Source of the DNA: Polyangiaceae bacterium
Lineage (GTDB): Bacteria > Myxococcota_A > Polyangia > Polyangiales > Polyangiaceae
Assembly: GCA_020633235.1 (NCBI GenBank)
Contig: JACKEA010000001.1
Span: forward strand, 1,860,001-1,924,000
Direction of reading: 5' to 3'
DNA length: 64,000 nt
A program made the position numbers and the translations under genes. Positions 26,116 through 34,458 of the stretch are shown here, one piece after another. Each line of letters begins with the position of its first letter. The first letter of the stretch is position 1. The notes beneath the pieces were generated by a model. It was not told the origin of the DNA. It did no database searches and saw nothing but the letters and a program-made list of their open reading frames with translations.

Positions 26116-26549
26116 CCGTTCAGTCGGAGCTCCAGATCGCCGGCGCGCACCGGCTGGCCCTGTTCGTCCAGCACCCGCACTCGGGGGAGAGGTCGCCCGG
26201 TGCGGCGGTCCAAGACTTCGAGTGGAGCCTTGCCGTCGTACACCCAGCGATCACCCCATTGCCGGAGTGCCGTGAGCACAGTGAACAAGTCCTTGCCTTT
26301 GGTGGTGAGCGCGTACTCGTAGTGCTCGCCGTGGCGGCCCACGTCGACGCGTTCGAGCACCCCGTGATCCACCAGATGCGCCAAGCGCCTACTCAAGATG
26401 TTCTTTGAGATCCCGAGGCGCTCGGCGAAGTCCCGGAAGCGGCGGACGCCGAGAAATGCATCTCGGATGATCAGCAACGTCCACCAATCTCCAATGATCT
26501 CCAAGGATTGAGCCACGGAGCAGGTCTGATCACGGAAGCGCCGGCGCAT
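26112..26549 (-). CDS. HxlR-family transcriptional regulator
   Basis: A 145-residue MarR-like HxlR regulator (CSVAQSLEIIGDWWTLLIIRDAFLG is the hallmark start, followed by RLGISKNILSRRLAHLVDHG). Longer readings of this frame run into the opposite gene and are non-coding. It is divergent from the molybdopterin oxidoreductase gene, with a long dyad between them, so it probably controls that gene. Confidence 0.87.
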   Translation of the reverse strand: MRRRFRDQTCSVAQSLEIIGDWWTLLIIRDAFLGVRRFRDFAERLGISKNILSRRLAHLVDHGVLERVDVGRHGEHYEYALTTKGKDLFTVLTALRQWGDRWVYDGKAPLEVLDRRTGRPLPRVRVLDEQGQPVRAGDLELRLNG

Positions 26550-26582
26550 GACAATTTGGTTGCATGAAAAGACCAGATTGTC
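26550..26582. promoter_or_regulatory. Dyad between HxlR and the oxidoreductase genes
   Basis: Arms GACAATTTGGT (26550-26560) and ACCAGATTGTC (26572-26582) match in 10 of 11 positions, with an 11-base spacer. It fills almost the whole 45-base gap and adjoins the HxlR start codon, so it is a likely HxlR operator. Confidence 0.7.
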
Positions 26583-26594
26583 CAGGCTGGGAGC

Positions 26595-28808
26595 ATGACA
26601 GCGTGGAAGGCGTCGGCCTGCATCCTGTGCGAGTGCAACTGCGGACTTCAGGTGGAGCTCGGGGGCGAAGACGGGCGTCGGCTGGTCCGCTTGCGCGGCG
26701 ACAAACGCCATCCTGTGTCCAAGGGTTACGCCTGCGAGAAGCCGCACAGGCTGGATCACTACCAGCACGCGGCGGACCGGTTGACCACGCCGCTCAAGCG
26801 CAGAGCGGATGGATCCTTCGAGGCTCTCTCCTGGGAGCAGGCCCTGCGGGAGATCGCCGCGCGCCTTTCCAAGGTGCGCGACGAGCACGGTGGCGAGACC
26901 ATCTTCTACTACGGCGGCGGAGGGCAGGGGAATCACCTGCCGGGCGCGTACTCCTCGGCGACGCGACGGGTCCTCGGCTCGCGCTATCGATCGAGCGCGC
27001 TTGCGCAGGAGAAGACCGGCGAGTTCTGGATCGCGCACCGCATGATGGGCAGCATGACGCGCGCGGATTTCGAGCACGCGGACGTGGCGCTGTTCATCGG
27101 CAAGAATCCGTGGCACTCGCATTCCATTCAACGAGCCCGCGTGGTGCTCAAGGAGCTCTCGGCGGACCCGGAGCGGACGCTCATCGTGATCGATCCGCGG
27201 CGGACGGAGACGGCGAAGCTGGCGGACATCCACCTGCAGGTGAAGCCGGGTACGGACGCCTGGCTGCTCTCCGCGCTGATCGCCACTTTGGTGCAGGAAA
27301 ACCTGGTGGATCACGAGTTTGTCGCGGCGCACGCCAGCGGCGTGGACGCGGTGCTCGGCGCCTTCTCCGCGATCGACATCGGGAAGTATGCGGCCCGGGC
27401 GGGGGTGGCAGAAGAGGCGGTGCGCAGCGCGGCCCGCACCATCGGAAAGGCAGCGCGCCTGTCCACGATGGAGGACCTGGGCGTGCAGATGAACCACCAC
27501 TCCACGCTCGCGAGCTATCTCCATCGCCTGTTGTGGATGCTCACCGGGAACTTGGGCAAGCCCGGGACGCACTACATTCCCACGCCGCTGATCGACTTCA
27601 CCAACGGAGAGCTCAAGCGCAAGAGCCCCGTGGTGGGCGCGCCCGTCATCGGTGGGCTGGTCCCGTGCAACGTGATCGCCGAAGAGATCCTCACGGATCA
27701 TCCCAAGCGCTTTCGCGCCATGATCATCGAGGCCGCGAATCCCGTGCACTCGTTGGCCGACAGTCAGCGCATGCGAGAAGCGCTCGAGGCGCTCGATACC
27801 GTGGTGGTCATCGACGTGGCGATGAGCGAGACGGCCCGCGCAGCGGATTACGTGCTGCCCGCCGCCACTCAGTTCGAGAAGGCGGAGGCCACGTTCTTCA
27901 ACTTCGAGTTCCCCGCGAACTATTTCCACCTGCGCCGGCGCATGATGTCACCGCCGGAGGGGCCGCTGCCCGAGGCGGAAATCCACGCGCGCCTGTGCGA
28001 GGCGCTGGGAGCCTATTCCGAGGCAGATCTGGCGCCGCTCGTGGAGGCGGCGAAGTCTGGGCTCTCCGCCTACGCCGCGGCCTTCGTCCAGCACGTGCTG
28101 GGCAACTCCAAGCTCTCCGGCGTCGCCTCCGCAATCCTGTATCGCACGCTAGGCCCCGCGTTGCCGGAAGATCTCCGCGAGGGCGCCGTACTCTTCGGCC
28201 TCGTCTTCGCGTTTGCCATGCAGCACTCGGATGCGATGACGCGCGCTGGACACGCGGGGCCGGCGGAGCTGTTCCAGGCCATGCTCGACGGCGAGACCGG
28301 CATCGTGCTCGCGGTGGACGAGTGGAAGGACGTGCTCGGTCGCATCGCCACGCCGGATCAGAAGCTCGCCCTCGCCCTCGACGACATGCTCGAAGAGGTG
28401 AAGAAGCTCGAGGCCGAGCCAGCGGCGCTCGACGACGCTTTTCCTTTCGTGCTGTCGGCGGGCGAGCGGCGCTCGTTCACTGCCAACACCATCATCCGCG
28501 ATCCGAGCTGGCGCAAGAAGGACGCCGAAGGCGCCCTGCGCGTGAGTCCCGCGGACGCCAGCGCTCTGGGCGTGAGCACCGGAGATCGACTGCGCCTGAC
28601 CACCAAGCGCGGCAGCACCGTGGTCGCGGTGGAGGTCTCCGACACCATGCAGCCGGGCCACGTGTCGCTGCCCAACGGCCTGGGCACCAACGCAACGGAT
28701 CTCGTGGGTGGCATCGCGCCGAACGAGCTCACGGCCGTGGAGGATCGCGATCCCTTCGTCGGCACCCCGTGGCACAAGAACGTGCGGGCGCGCCTGGAGC
28801 TCGTCTGA
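26595..28808 (+). CDS. Molybdopterin-dependent oxidoreductase (DMSO-reductase superfamily)
   Basis: A 737-residue cytoplasmic enzyme with a bis-MGD-type molybdopterin fold. It starts with the 4Fe-4S motif CILCECNCG (Cys9, 12, 16) and a fourth Cys in GYACEKP, followed by the large catalytic domains and a C-terminal MGD-binding domain (GVSTGDRLRLTTKRG, HVSLPNGLG). There is no Tat signal. No electron-transfer subunit is encoded beside it, and the substrate cannot be read. It resembles the formate dehydrogenase/nitrate reductase-like proteins encoded as lone genes. HxlR and the dyad upstream suggest induction by a small molecule or redox signal. Confidence 0.85.
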   Translation: MTAWKASACILCECNCGLQVELGGEDGRRLVRLRGDKRHPVSKGYACEKPHRLDHYQHAADRLTTPLKRRADGSFEALSWEQALREIAARLSKVRDEHGGETIFYYGGGGQGNHLPGAYSSATRRVLGSRYRSSALAQEKTGEFWIAHRMMGSMTRADFEHADVALFIGKNPWHSHSIQRARVVLKELSADPERTLIVIDPRRTETAKLADIHLQVKPGTDAWLLSALIATLVQENLVDHEFVAAHASGVDAVLGAFSAIDIGKYAARAGVAEEAVRSAARTIGKAARLSTMEDLGVQMNHHSTLASYLHRLLWMLTGNLGKPGTHYIPTPLIDFTNGELKRKSPVVGAPVIGGLVPCNVIAEEILTDHPKRFRAMIIEAANPVHSLADSQRMREALEALDTVVVIDVAMSETARAADYVLPAATQFEKAEATFFNFEFPANYFHLRRRMMSPPEGPLPEAEIHARLCEALGAYSEADLAPLVEAAKSGLSAYAAAFVQHVLGNSKLSGVASAILYRTLGPALPEDLREGAVLFGLVFAFAMQHSDAMTRAGHAGPAELFQAMLDGETGIVLAVDEWKDVLGRIATPDQKLALALDDMLEEVKKLEAEPAALDDAFPFVLSAGERRSFTANTIIRDPSWRKKDAEGALRVSPADASALGVSTGDRLRLTTKRGSTVVAVEVSDTMQPGHVSLPNGLGTNATDLVGGIAPNELTAVEDRDPFVGTPWHKNVRARLELV

Positions 28809-28841
28809 TCCCGCCCTGTGAGGACGACATCGACCACTGCG

Positions 28842-29348
28842 TTACCGACTCGCAGCTAGTGCGGCAGCGATGTCACTCGTCTTCTGGACGAGACGGCAGG
28901 TATTGCGGGGCACCGCAACAAAACCATAGTGCCCGTAGAACCGAGCTGCGTCTTCGTCGATCGCGTCGACGACAACGACGCGCGCCGCAGCGATGTCGCT
29001 CGCGGCAACGGCGCGTGACAGCGCGTCCCAAAGCAACTCGCCGCCCAGACCTTGACCTTGTAGTGTGCGATCCAGCGCGAGCTTGGCAAGCAGGATAGCG
29101 GGAATGGCATCCGGCGATCCGCGCGCAATCTTCCGAGGCAACGTGTTGCGTGTGACCAGGTGAGCGGCAAGACTGAAGTACGCGACGACTGCGTTGTCAC
29201 CGCCATGCCACACGAACGTCCTGGCGGTGCGCATGCCTGCGGCGTGAGCCGCGCTCTGCTTGAGCCACACATCCAGCTCCGGCTTGCCCGGGTCGAATGA
29301 CTCGATCACGTGGGTGTCGGCCAGCGACTCCGAGGTCCAGCGCGACAA
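28842..29348 (-). CDS. GNAT acetyltransferase toxin (TacT-like)
   Basis: A 168-residue GNAT protein with the acetyl-CoA loop QGQGLGG (97-103) and a catalytic Tyr in FYGHYGF (Tyr138). TacT-type toxins acetylate aminoacyl-tRNA and block translation. It starts six bases after the DUF1778-like gene, in the antitoxin-toxin order expected of such pairs. The acetylation target cannot be read from sequence. Confidence 0.88.
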   Translation of the reverse strand: MSRWTSESLADTHVIESFDPGKPELDVWLKQSAAHAAGMRTARTFVWHGGDNAVVAYFSLAAHLVTRNTLPRKIARGSPDAIPAILLAKLALDRTLQGQGLGGELLWDALSRAVAASDIAAARVVVVDAIDEDAARFYGHYGFVAVPRNTCRLVQKTSDIAAALAASR

Positions 29349-29354
29349 GCTCGC

Positions 29355-29627
29355 TTACCGCTGGACGACGCGACGCCGCGAAGCTGCGAGCTTGACCAGC
29401 GCACGATTCGGCTTTGGAGGTGCGTCCAATGCCCTCCAGAGTTTGTCGAAGAATTCCGTTGGCACCACGGTCGCGGCGCTCTCGGCGATGACCCGCTCAG
29501 CGGAAGCGCTGGCGGCATCCAGCATGAACGTGCTTACCGACTGCTTGCGCAACTCGGCTGCGTAGCGGATGCGGCGCGCGCGTTCGGGCTGCGCCCGGAG
29601 CTCGATGCGTTCTGTGCGGATTGCCAT
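29355..29627 (-). CDS. DUF1778/TacA-like antitoxin
   Basis: A 90-residue protein with an N-terminal ribbon-helix-helix (RTERIELRAQPERARRIRYA, then KQSVSTFMLDAASASAERVI) and a C-terminal tail that would neutralise the GNAT toxin. It lies directly upstream of the toxin gene on the minus strand. Repeated ATGTACGG boxes overlap its start codon and probably bind the antitoxin. Confidence 0.88.
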   Translation of the reverse strand: MAIRTERIELRAQPERARRIRYAAELRKQSVSTFMLDAASASAERVIAESAATVVPTEFFDKLWRALDAPPKPNRALVKLAASRRRVVQR

Positions 29628-29644
29628 GTACGGACAATGTACGG
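29626..29644. promoter_or_regulatory. Two ATGTACGG direct repeats at the antitoxin start
   Basis: ATGTACGG occurs at 29626-29633 and 29637-29644, eleven bases apart, which is one helical turn. Ribbon-helix-helix antitoxins bind such half-sites. The first overlaps the antitoxin start codon. Confidence 0.55.
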
Positions 29645-29760
29645 CGCGTCGCTACGGAGTCAACCCGTTTCCGCCGCGCCCGCTGCGTCAGGGATGCATG
29701 AGCATCAGTGTGAGCACGGCCCTGGGCCAGCGCGCGGCGGCGATGCCGTCCCCGGCGCGG

Positions 29761-29787
29761 GCACGAGGGCAGGGGACGAGCCCGTGC
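29761..29787. terminator. GC-rich hairpin downstream of the AraC-type gene
   Basis: GCACG-A-GGGC and GCCCGTGC can pair as a stem with one bulged base. It lies 40 bases past the araC-type stop (minus strand) and might stop its transcript, but there is no T-run. The rest of 29645-29797 holds nothing I recognise. Confidence 0.35.
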
Positions 29788-29797
29788 AGGCAGCAGG

Positions 29798-29826
29798 ATG
29801 TTGGCCCGGCGCGATCCCCGTCGCGG
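29798..29826. repeat. Dispersed palindrome, single B arm (copy 6)
   Basis: ATGTTGGCCCGGCGCG with the TCCCCG-TCGCG tail. It directly abuts the stop codon of the minus-strand AraC gene. Confidence 0.8.
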
Positions 29827-30843
29827 TCAGCCCGCACTCAGTTGGCGCACCGCTTCGGGGGTACGTCCGGTCCACTCGTGGAACGCGCGGAAGAACGAGC
29901 TGGGCTCGTCGAAGCCGAGAAGAAACGAGATCTCCGTGCACGACAGCGACGTCTTCACCAGATAGTGACGAGCGAGCTCTTCGCGGGTGCGGCCCAGCAG
30001 CTGGCTGAAGGTCGTACCCTCTTCTCCCAGCCGCCGCTGGAGCGTGCGCTTGCTCATGCCCAACCGGCGCGCCACCGCTTCCATGGCCGTCTGCCCGCTG
30101 GGGAGCGACTCCAAGAGCACGGCGTGCACGCGCTCCGCGGTGGTGGCATCGGCGTCGAGCTCCGCCAGCCGGCGCCGGAGCTCCGGCTCGAAGGTCTTCC
30201 ACATGGCCTCGCTGGCCGTGAGGAACGGCCGTTCGGCGTCGGCGCGCGAGAAAGTGAGGGCGTGGGACTTCCCGCGCTTCACGGCCACGCCGAAGAATTT
30301 CGCGTACTCCGCTGCAGGCTGGGGCGGGTTCGCTGTGACGACGGAAAGGGGGCGCACGGGCTCCCGCGTCGCGATGCGTGCCAGCCTCACGATGATGGCG
30401 AGCTCCGTCGCAATCAAAGACTGCGGCGGAATCGCCTTGGCATCCAGCCAACGGAGCGTGAGCACGAGCTCGCCACGCTTGCTCGCCACGTCCAGCGCCA
30501 TCGGCGCGATCAAGCGCTTGTAGCTGGACAGGCGCTCGGCCGCGACGGTGAGGTTTGGGCTGCACAGCGCCGCGAACAGCGGCGGCATGAAGGACTCTGC
30601 GGTGATCACTCGAGCCAGGTGAAGCGGGAACAGCGGATCCGCGACCTCCACCTGCAAGGCCTGCCAGAGCCGGAAGTACTCTTCGGTGCTCAGGCTCACG
30701 CCGGCGCGCACAAAGAGGTCGTCCGGGAGCTCCGCCCGGCGCAATAGGCTCGCCGGGCGCACGCCGAAGTCCGACAGCAGCGGCAGCCACGCCGCTTCGA
30801 GCGGAAACTCCTTGGGGCGCGCCATCGACTGCTCACGCTGCAT
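29827..30843 (-). CDS. AraC-family transcriptional regulator (OruR-like)
   Basis: A 338-residue regulator. Residues about 1-220 form the AraC-type ligand-binding domain seen in OruR-like proteins (TEEYFRLWQALQVEVADP, SKRGELVLTLRWLD), and the last 100 residues hold the double helix-turn-helix (RRLGMSKRTLQRRLGEEG, FLLGFDEPSSFFRAFHEW). The ATG at 30843 shares one base with the stop of the SDR gene (TGATG), so it is coupled to it. It may sense the product or substrate of the SDR. Confidence 0.87.
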   Translation of the reverse strand: MQREQSMARPKEFPLEAAWLPLLSDFGVRPASLLRRAELPDDLFVRAGVSLSTEEYFRLWQALQVEVADPLFPLHLARVITAESFMPPLFAALCSPNLTVAAERLSSYKRLIAPMALDVASKRGELVLTLRWLDAKAIPPQSLIATELAIIVRLARIATREPVRPLSVVTANPPQPAAEYAKFFGVAVKRGKSHALTFSRADAERPFLTASEAMWKTFEPELRRRLAELDADATTAERVHAVLLESLPSGQTAMEAVARRLGMSKRTLQRRLGEEGTTFSQLLGRTREELARHYLVKTSLSCTEISFLLGFDEPSSFFRAFHEWTGRTPEAVRQLSAG

Positions 30844-31655
30844 CACAGCTGACTCATCACGGCCTTGTCGAAGGAGCGATCCCCAAGCCACTTGCGCGCC
30901 GCGATCAGCGGTTTGGCCAGCTTGCCGGCGGCGTAGCGCGTGCGCGGGCGCTTTTTGGCCAGCGCCTTGGAAATCAGCTTGGCGATGAGCGACGGCGGTG
31001 AGGCGCCGCTCTCCTGGTAGCTCTTTCTGGTGGCTTCCGCGACCTTGCGGGCGAGCTCACCGTAGGCGGTGCTACCCGAGCGCTCCAGCATCGGCCCGGT
31101 CATCACGTCGCCGAACTCGGTGAAGATGATGCCGGGCTCGATGATGATCACGTCGATGCCAAAGGGCGCGAGCTCCAGCCGCAAACAATCCGACCAGCCC
31201 TCCAGCGCGTGCTTGGTGGCGTGGTACCAAGCGCCGAGGGGCGTGTAGATCTTTCCGCCCATCGAAGAGACGTTCACGATCTTCCCGCTCCGCTCTTCAC
31301 GCATGTGCGGCAGCACCAGCTGCGTGAGGCGTGCCAGGCCGAACAGGTTCACCTCGAACTGGTAGCGCGCGTCGTCAATGGACGTATCTTCCATCGCGCC
31401 GTACATGCCGAAGCCGGCGTTGTTCACCAGCACGTCCACGCCGCCGTGCTCCGCCGTGATGCGCTCCACCACTCGGACGATGTCGTCGTCCTTGGTGATG
31501 TCCATCGCCAGCGGGATGGCGCCGAGCTCGGCGAGGTCTTGCATCTTGTCGACGCGCCGCGCCGCTACGTACACGGTGAAGCCGTCCGCCAACAGTTGCT
31601 TCGCGGTTTCCTTGCCCATGCCGGACGACGCGCCGGTGACGAGTGCGGTGGTCAT
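30843..31655 (-). CDS. Short-chain dehydrogenase/reductase (SDR)
   Basis: A 270-residue classical SDR with the NAD(P) motif TGASSGMG, the NNAG box, and the catalytic Tyr/Lys in YHATK. An additional C-terminal tail is Lys/Arg-rich. Substrate is unknown. ATG 31655 is chosen since upstream residues do not fit the family. It precedes and is coupled to the AraC-type regulator. Confidence 0.87.
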   Translation of the reverse strand: MTTALVTGASSGMGKETAKQLLADGFTVYVAARRVDKMQDLAELGAIPLAMDITKDDDIVRVVERITAEHGGVDVLVNNAGFGMYGAMEDTSIDDARYQFEVNLFGLARLTQLVLPHMREERSGKIVNVSSMGGKIYTPLGAWYHATKHALEGWSDCLRLELAPFGIDVIIIEPGIIFTEFGDVMTGPMLERSGSTAYGELARKVAEATRKSYQESGASPPSLIAKLISKALAKKRPRTRYAAGKLAKPLIAARKWLGDRSFDKAVMSQL

Positions 31656-31743
31656 GCCTCGAGGGTAGGGCGCGCCGCGCCGCCGGCCAGTGGCGGATCG
31701 CGCCAAGGGCGTAGCAGATGGCGCCGCGCCGGCTTTTTTGTGC

Positions 31744-31799
31744 GGTTTCCGCGCCGCACCAACATCCAGCCGATGATGTCGGGGCGGCGCGGAACCTCG
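31744..31799. repeat. Dispersed palindrome, complete copy 7 (A-A arms)
   Basis: Arms TTCCGCGCCGCACCAACAT and ATGTCGGGGCGGCGCGGAA pair with two mismatches around a short loop. It lies nine bases from the stop of the ygeY-like gene. Confidence 0.85.
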
Positions 31800-31808
31800 C
31801 TCAGCCCT

Positions 31809-33326
31809 TCACGTCGCAGCCACGTACGCGCTGGGGAAGCGCGCCAGGAACGCGATGGCGTGCACCAGCTCCCGCAGGTCGACGCACTCGCCGATCTTGT
31901 GCGTGTTCTGCTCGATGCCGGGACCGAGGCCGAACATCGCCGGGTGCTTGTACTCCCCGGCGACGACCCACGCCTTCTTCTCCGGCACGGAGATGCTCTC
32001 GTCACTGGTCTTTACCGGGAAGCCGACGCCGTCCGTGGAGAAAATCCAACGATCCACCCGGGCCTCTTTCTTGATGCTGCCGCCGGGCCCCGAGCTCTGC
32101 ACATTGGGCGCGATCACCTGCTGGTACACCTTCACTGCGGTCTGGATGGCGGGATGGTCTTCCGGCGTGACCCAACCCATGTAGATCTGCGGATTGTTCA
32201 GGGTGAAGCCGCGCCAGGTGGGCTTGTCGTAGGTGGGCACGCGAATGTCGACGGACAGGCCCGCGTCCCGCGCGGCCTTCACGGCGGAGAGAGCTTCCAC
32301 GTCCGCCACGGCGCGTTCCGGGGTCTCGCCGATGGTGAGGCGGCGATCGAAGCGGAAGGTGAAGCGATCCGGTACGGCGCAATCGCTGGGCGTTTGCAGC
32401 TCGGCCCAGCTGGCGGTGCGCGTACCGTGGCCGAGGAACGGATCGTCCAAGAAGCCCTGGCGCGCCTCGTACGCCTGCGCCGCTTCCGTGAGGATGGCAC
32501 CAGCGTATTCCAGGGGATTCAGCCCCTCCCAGGGCATGGATCCGTGGCAGGAACGCCCCGTGACCTCCACCTCGATCTGCATGCGGCCGCGCTGACCGCG
32601 GTAGATGCCGAGAGCGCCCTTCTTGGAGTCCCCCGTGCCTTCCGTGAGGATCACCACGTCCGGAACCAGCTCCGGCGCCGCGCCCGGGAGCAGCTTCCGG
32701 GTGACGAACATGGGGCCGCCACCGTCGTTGTCTTCTTCCGACGCGGTGGCGTAGCTGCGGACGATGGCACCGCGGAGCGAGCCCTCCGCCGCGAGCTCCA
32801 ACAAGATCTTGGAAGCGACCACCTGGGAGACCACACCGGAGAGTTGATCCGCGCTGCCCCGACCGAACAGCAGATGTTGCCACTCGTCTTCCGGCGGCAG
32901 CCAGCCGAGCTCTCGCTGCAAGAAGGCGCGGTCCACCTTCTGGGGGTCCACGAGACCATCGTAGGCGTCGATGCCGCCGCCGATCTTCTGCGTCCACTGG
33001 TCGCGGAGGGCACGCACGGTGTCGGAGTGGCCGTCCAGGTAGATGACGCGCTTCTCCGAACGGGGGATGCCGTCGCTCTCGTCCTCCAGGGTCCACACCA
33101 GGTTGCCGAAGTCGTCGAAGAACACGTCCTCCGGCCGCCGCACGGCGCCGATCTCCACGATCGTCTTCTTCAAGTACTCGAGGCGCGGACCTTCGTGGTT
33201 CGACAGGCCCGAAGAAGGATCCGTCTTCACGTGATCCGCGGGAATTCTCACCACTTCCGCAAGGATCTTCGCTCCCAGGGAACGGTATTCAGCAGCTAGC
33301 TTGGCGACCTTTTCGTCCAAAGACAT
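31809..33326 (-). CDS. ygeY: M20-family metallopeptidase/amidohydrolase, YgeY-like
   Basis: A 505-residue M20/ArgE/DapE-type zinc hydrolase. Metal and catalytic residues are in YLDGHSDTV (His), ATASEEDNDGG (Glu pair) and later HKIGECVD. The length is greater than usual because of the lid domain and N-terminal extension. In E. coli, YgeY lies beside the knotted carbamoyltransferase YgeW and a carbamate kinase, which is also the order here, so I use that name. Its substrate is unproven. Confidence 0.83.
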   Translation of the reverse strand: MSLDEKVAKLAAEYRSLGAKILAEVVRIPADHVKTDPSSGLSNHEGPRLEYLKKTIVEIGAVRRPEDVFFDDFGNLVWTLEDESDGIPRSEKRVIYLDGHSDTVRALRDQWTQKIGGGIDAYDGLVDPQKVDRAFLQRELGWLPPEDEWQHLLFGRGSADQLSGVVSQVVASKILLELAAEGSLRGAIVRSYATASEEDNDGGGPMFVTRKLLPGAAPELVPDVVILTEGTGDSKKGALGIYRGQRGRMQIEVEVTGRSCHGSMPWEGLNPLEYAGAILTEAAQAYEARQGFLDDPFLGHGTRTASWAELQTPSDCAVPDRFTFRFDRRLTIGETPERAVADVEALSAVKAARDAGLSVDIRVPTYDKPTWRGFTLNNPQIYMGWVTPEDHPAIQTAVKVYQQVIAPNVQSSGPGGSIKKEARVDRWIFSTDGVGFPVKTSDESISVPEKKAWVVAGEYKHPAMFGLGPGIEQNTHKIGECVDLRELVHAIAFLARFPSAYVAAT

Positions 33327-33338
33327 CGTCGTATCCTT

Positions 33339-34457
33339 TCACTTCGCCAGCTGCTCGAGCTTGTCGGCGAGGTTTTCCACCTTGGCCGAGGCGAGCAGCG
33401 CCATGATCACGTACACCTTCCAGTTCGCCTCGCGGGCCACGTTCACCACGTGCTTCTGCATCACGCCGGGGGAGACCTCGGCGCCGATGTCCGCGGGCAG
33501 GCAATGCATGTACAGGGCATCTCCCTTTGCGGTCTTCGCCATCTTGGCCTCGTCGCAGATCCAGTCCTTGTGGCCGGCGTTGCGCGACAGAGCGGCCTTC
33601 TCGATGTCCGCCATCTTCGACTTGTCCTTGTCGCGATTGGCGGCCACCCGCTCCAGCATCAGGTCGTAGGGGCCCCAGCTCTTGGGGTACACCACGTCCG
33701 CGCCCTCGAAGGCCTCCGCCATGGAGTGCGTGACACGGAAGCTGCCGCCGGACTCGCTGGCGTTCTTCTTGGCGTCGGCCAGCGGCTGATCCATCAAGGA
33801 ATAGCCTTCCGGATGCGCCAGGGTGACCTGCGCGCCGTAGCGAGTGAGCAGCATGATGAGGCCTTGCGGCACGCTCAGGGGTTTGGCGTAGCTGGGCGAA
33901 TAGGCCCAGCTGACGGCGATCTTCTTGCCGGACAGGCCTTCCGGGAAGTTTTCGCGGATCCACGACAGATCCGCCAAGCTTTGGGTCGGGTGGTCCACGT
34001 CGCACTGCAGGTTCACGATGGGCACCTTGCGGCGGTCGTCCGTGGCGGCGAGGTAGTCGTCGATGCCGCGCTTCACGTCGCGCATGAAGGCGTTGCCTTC
34101 GCCCAAGATCAGATCGTGGCGCACGCCCAGGGCGTGAGCGTTCATGCCCAACATGGCGCCCGTCTCGCTGGCCGTCTCTCCGTGGGCCACCTGGGTGGAC
34201 GAGCCGTCCACGATCACCGGATGCATGCCGAGGCGCGCGGCGGCGCCGGCCCAGGCGCTCTTGGTGCGCGTGGAGTTGTCGAAGAACATCGCGTAGGCCA
34301 GCTCGTGGGGGCACAGCGCCGCGCGTTTGCCGGCGCGGTCCAGCTTCTGGAACGCGGACGCCACGCCCAGCAGCGCGTTCACCTCGTCCGTGGGCCAGTC
34401 TTGGGTGACGAGCAGGCTCTTGCCGAACAGGCGCGACAGTACTTTGGGATCGATCAC
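33339..34457 (-). CDS. ygeW: Knotted carbamoyltransferase YgeW
   Basis: A 372-residue carbamoyltransferase. The carbamoyl-phosphate loop is STRTKS rather than the STRTR of ornithine carbamoyltransferase, as in the YgeW group. HPTQSLADL and HCLP motifs are present. The natural substrate of YgeW is not established. It sits 12 bases upstream of ygeY and one base downstream of the carbamate kinase, a tight operon. Confidence 0.88.
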   Translation of the reverse strand: MIDPKVLSRLFGKSLLVTQDWPTDEVNALLGVASAFQKLDRAGKRAALCPHELAYAMFFDNSTRTKSAWAGAAARLGMHPVIVDGSSTQVAHGETASETGAMLGMNAHALGVRHDLILGEGNAFMRDVKRGIDDYLAATDDRRKVPIVNLQCDVDHPTQSLADLSWIRENFPEGLSGKKIAVSWAYSPSYAKPLSVPQGLIMLLTRYGAQVTLAHPEGYSLMDQPLADAKKNASESGGSFRVTHSMAEAFEGADVVYPKSWGPYDLMLERVAANRDKDKSKMADIEKAALSRNAGHKDWICDEAKMAKTAKGDALYMHCLPADIGAEVSPGVMQKHVVNVAREANWKVYVIMALLASAKVENLADKLEQLAK

Positions 34458-34458
34458 T

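Noticed and set aside
26564..29098. 844-residue plus-strand open frame
   Set aside because: It overlaps the molybdopterin oxidoreductase in another frame and has low-complexity Arg/Gly composition.
31720..31740. T-run CTTTTTTG as a rho-independent terminator
   Set aside because: The T-run is on the plus strand, while both flanking genes are transcribed from the minus strand.
31209..33299. 696-residue plus-strand open frame
   Set aside because: It is antisense to the SDR and ygeY genes, which have clear catalytic motifs.
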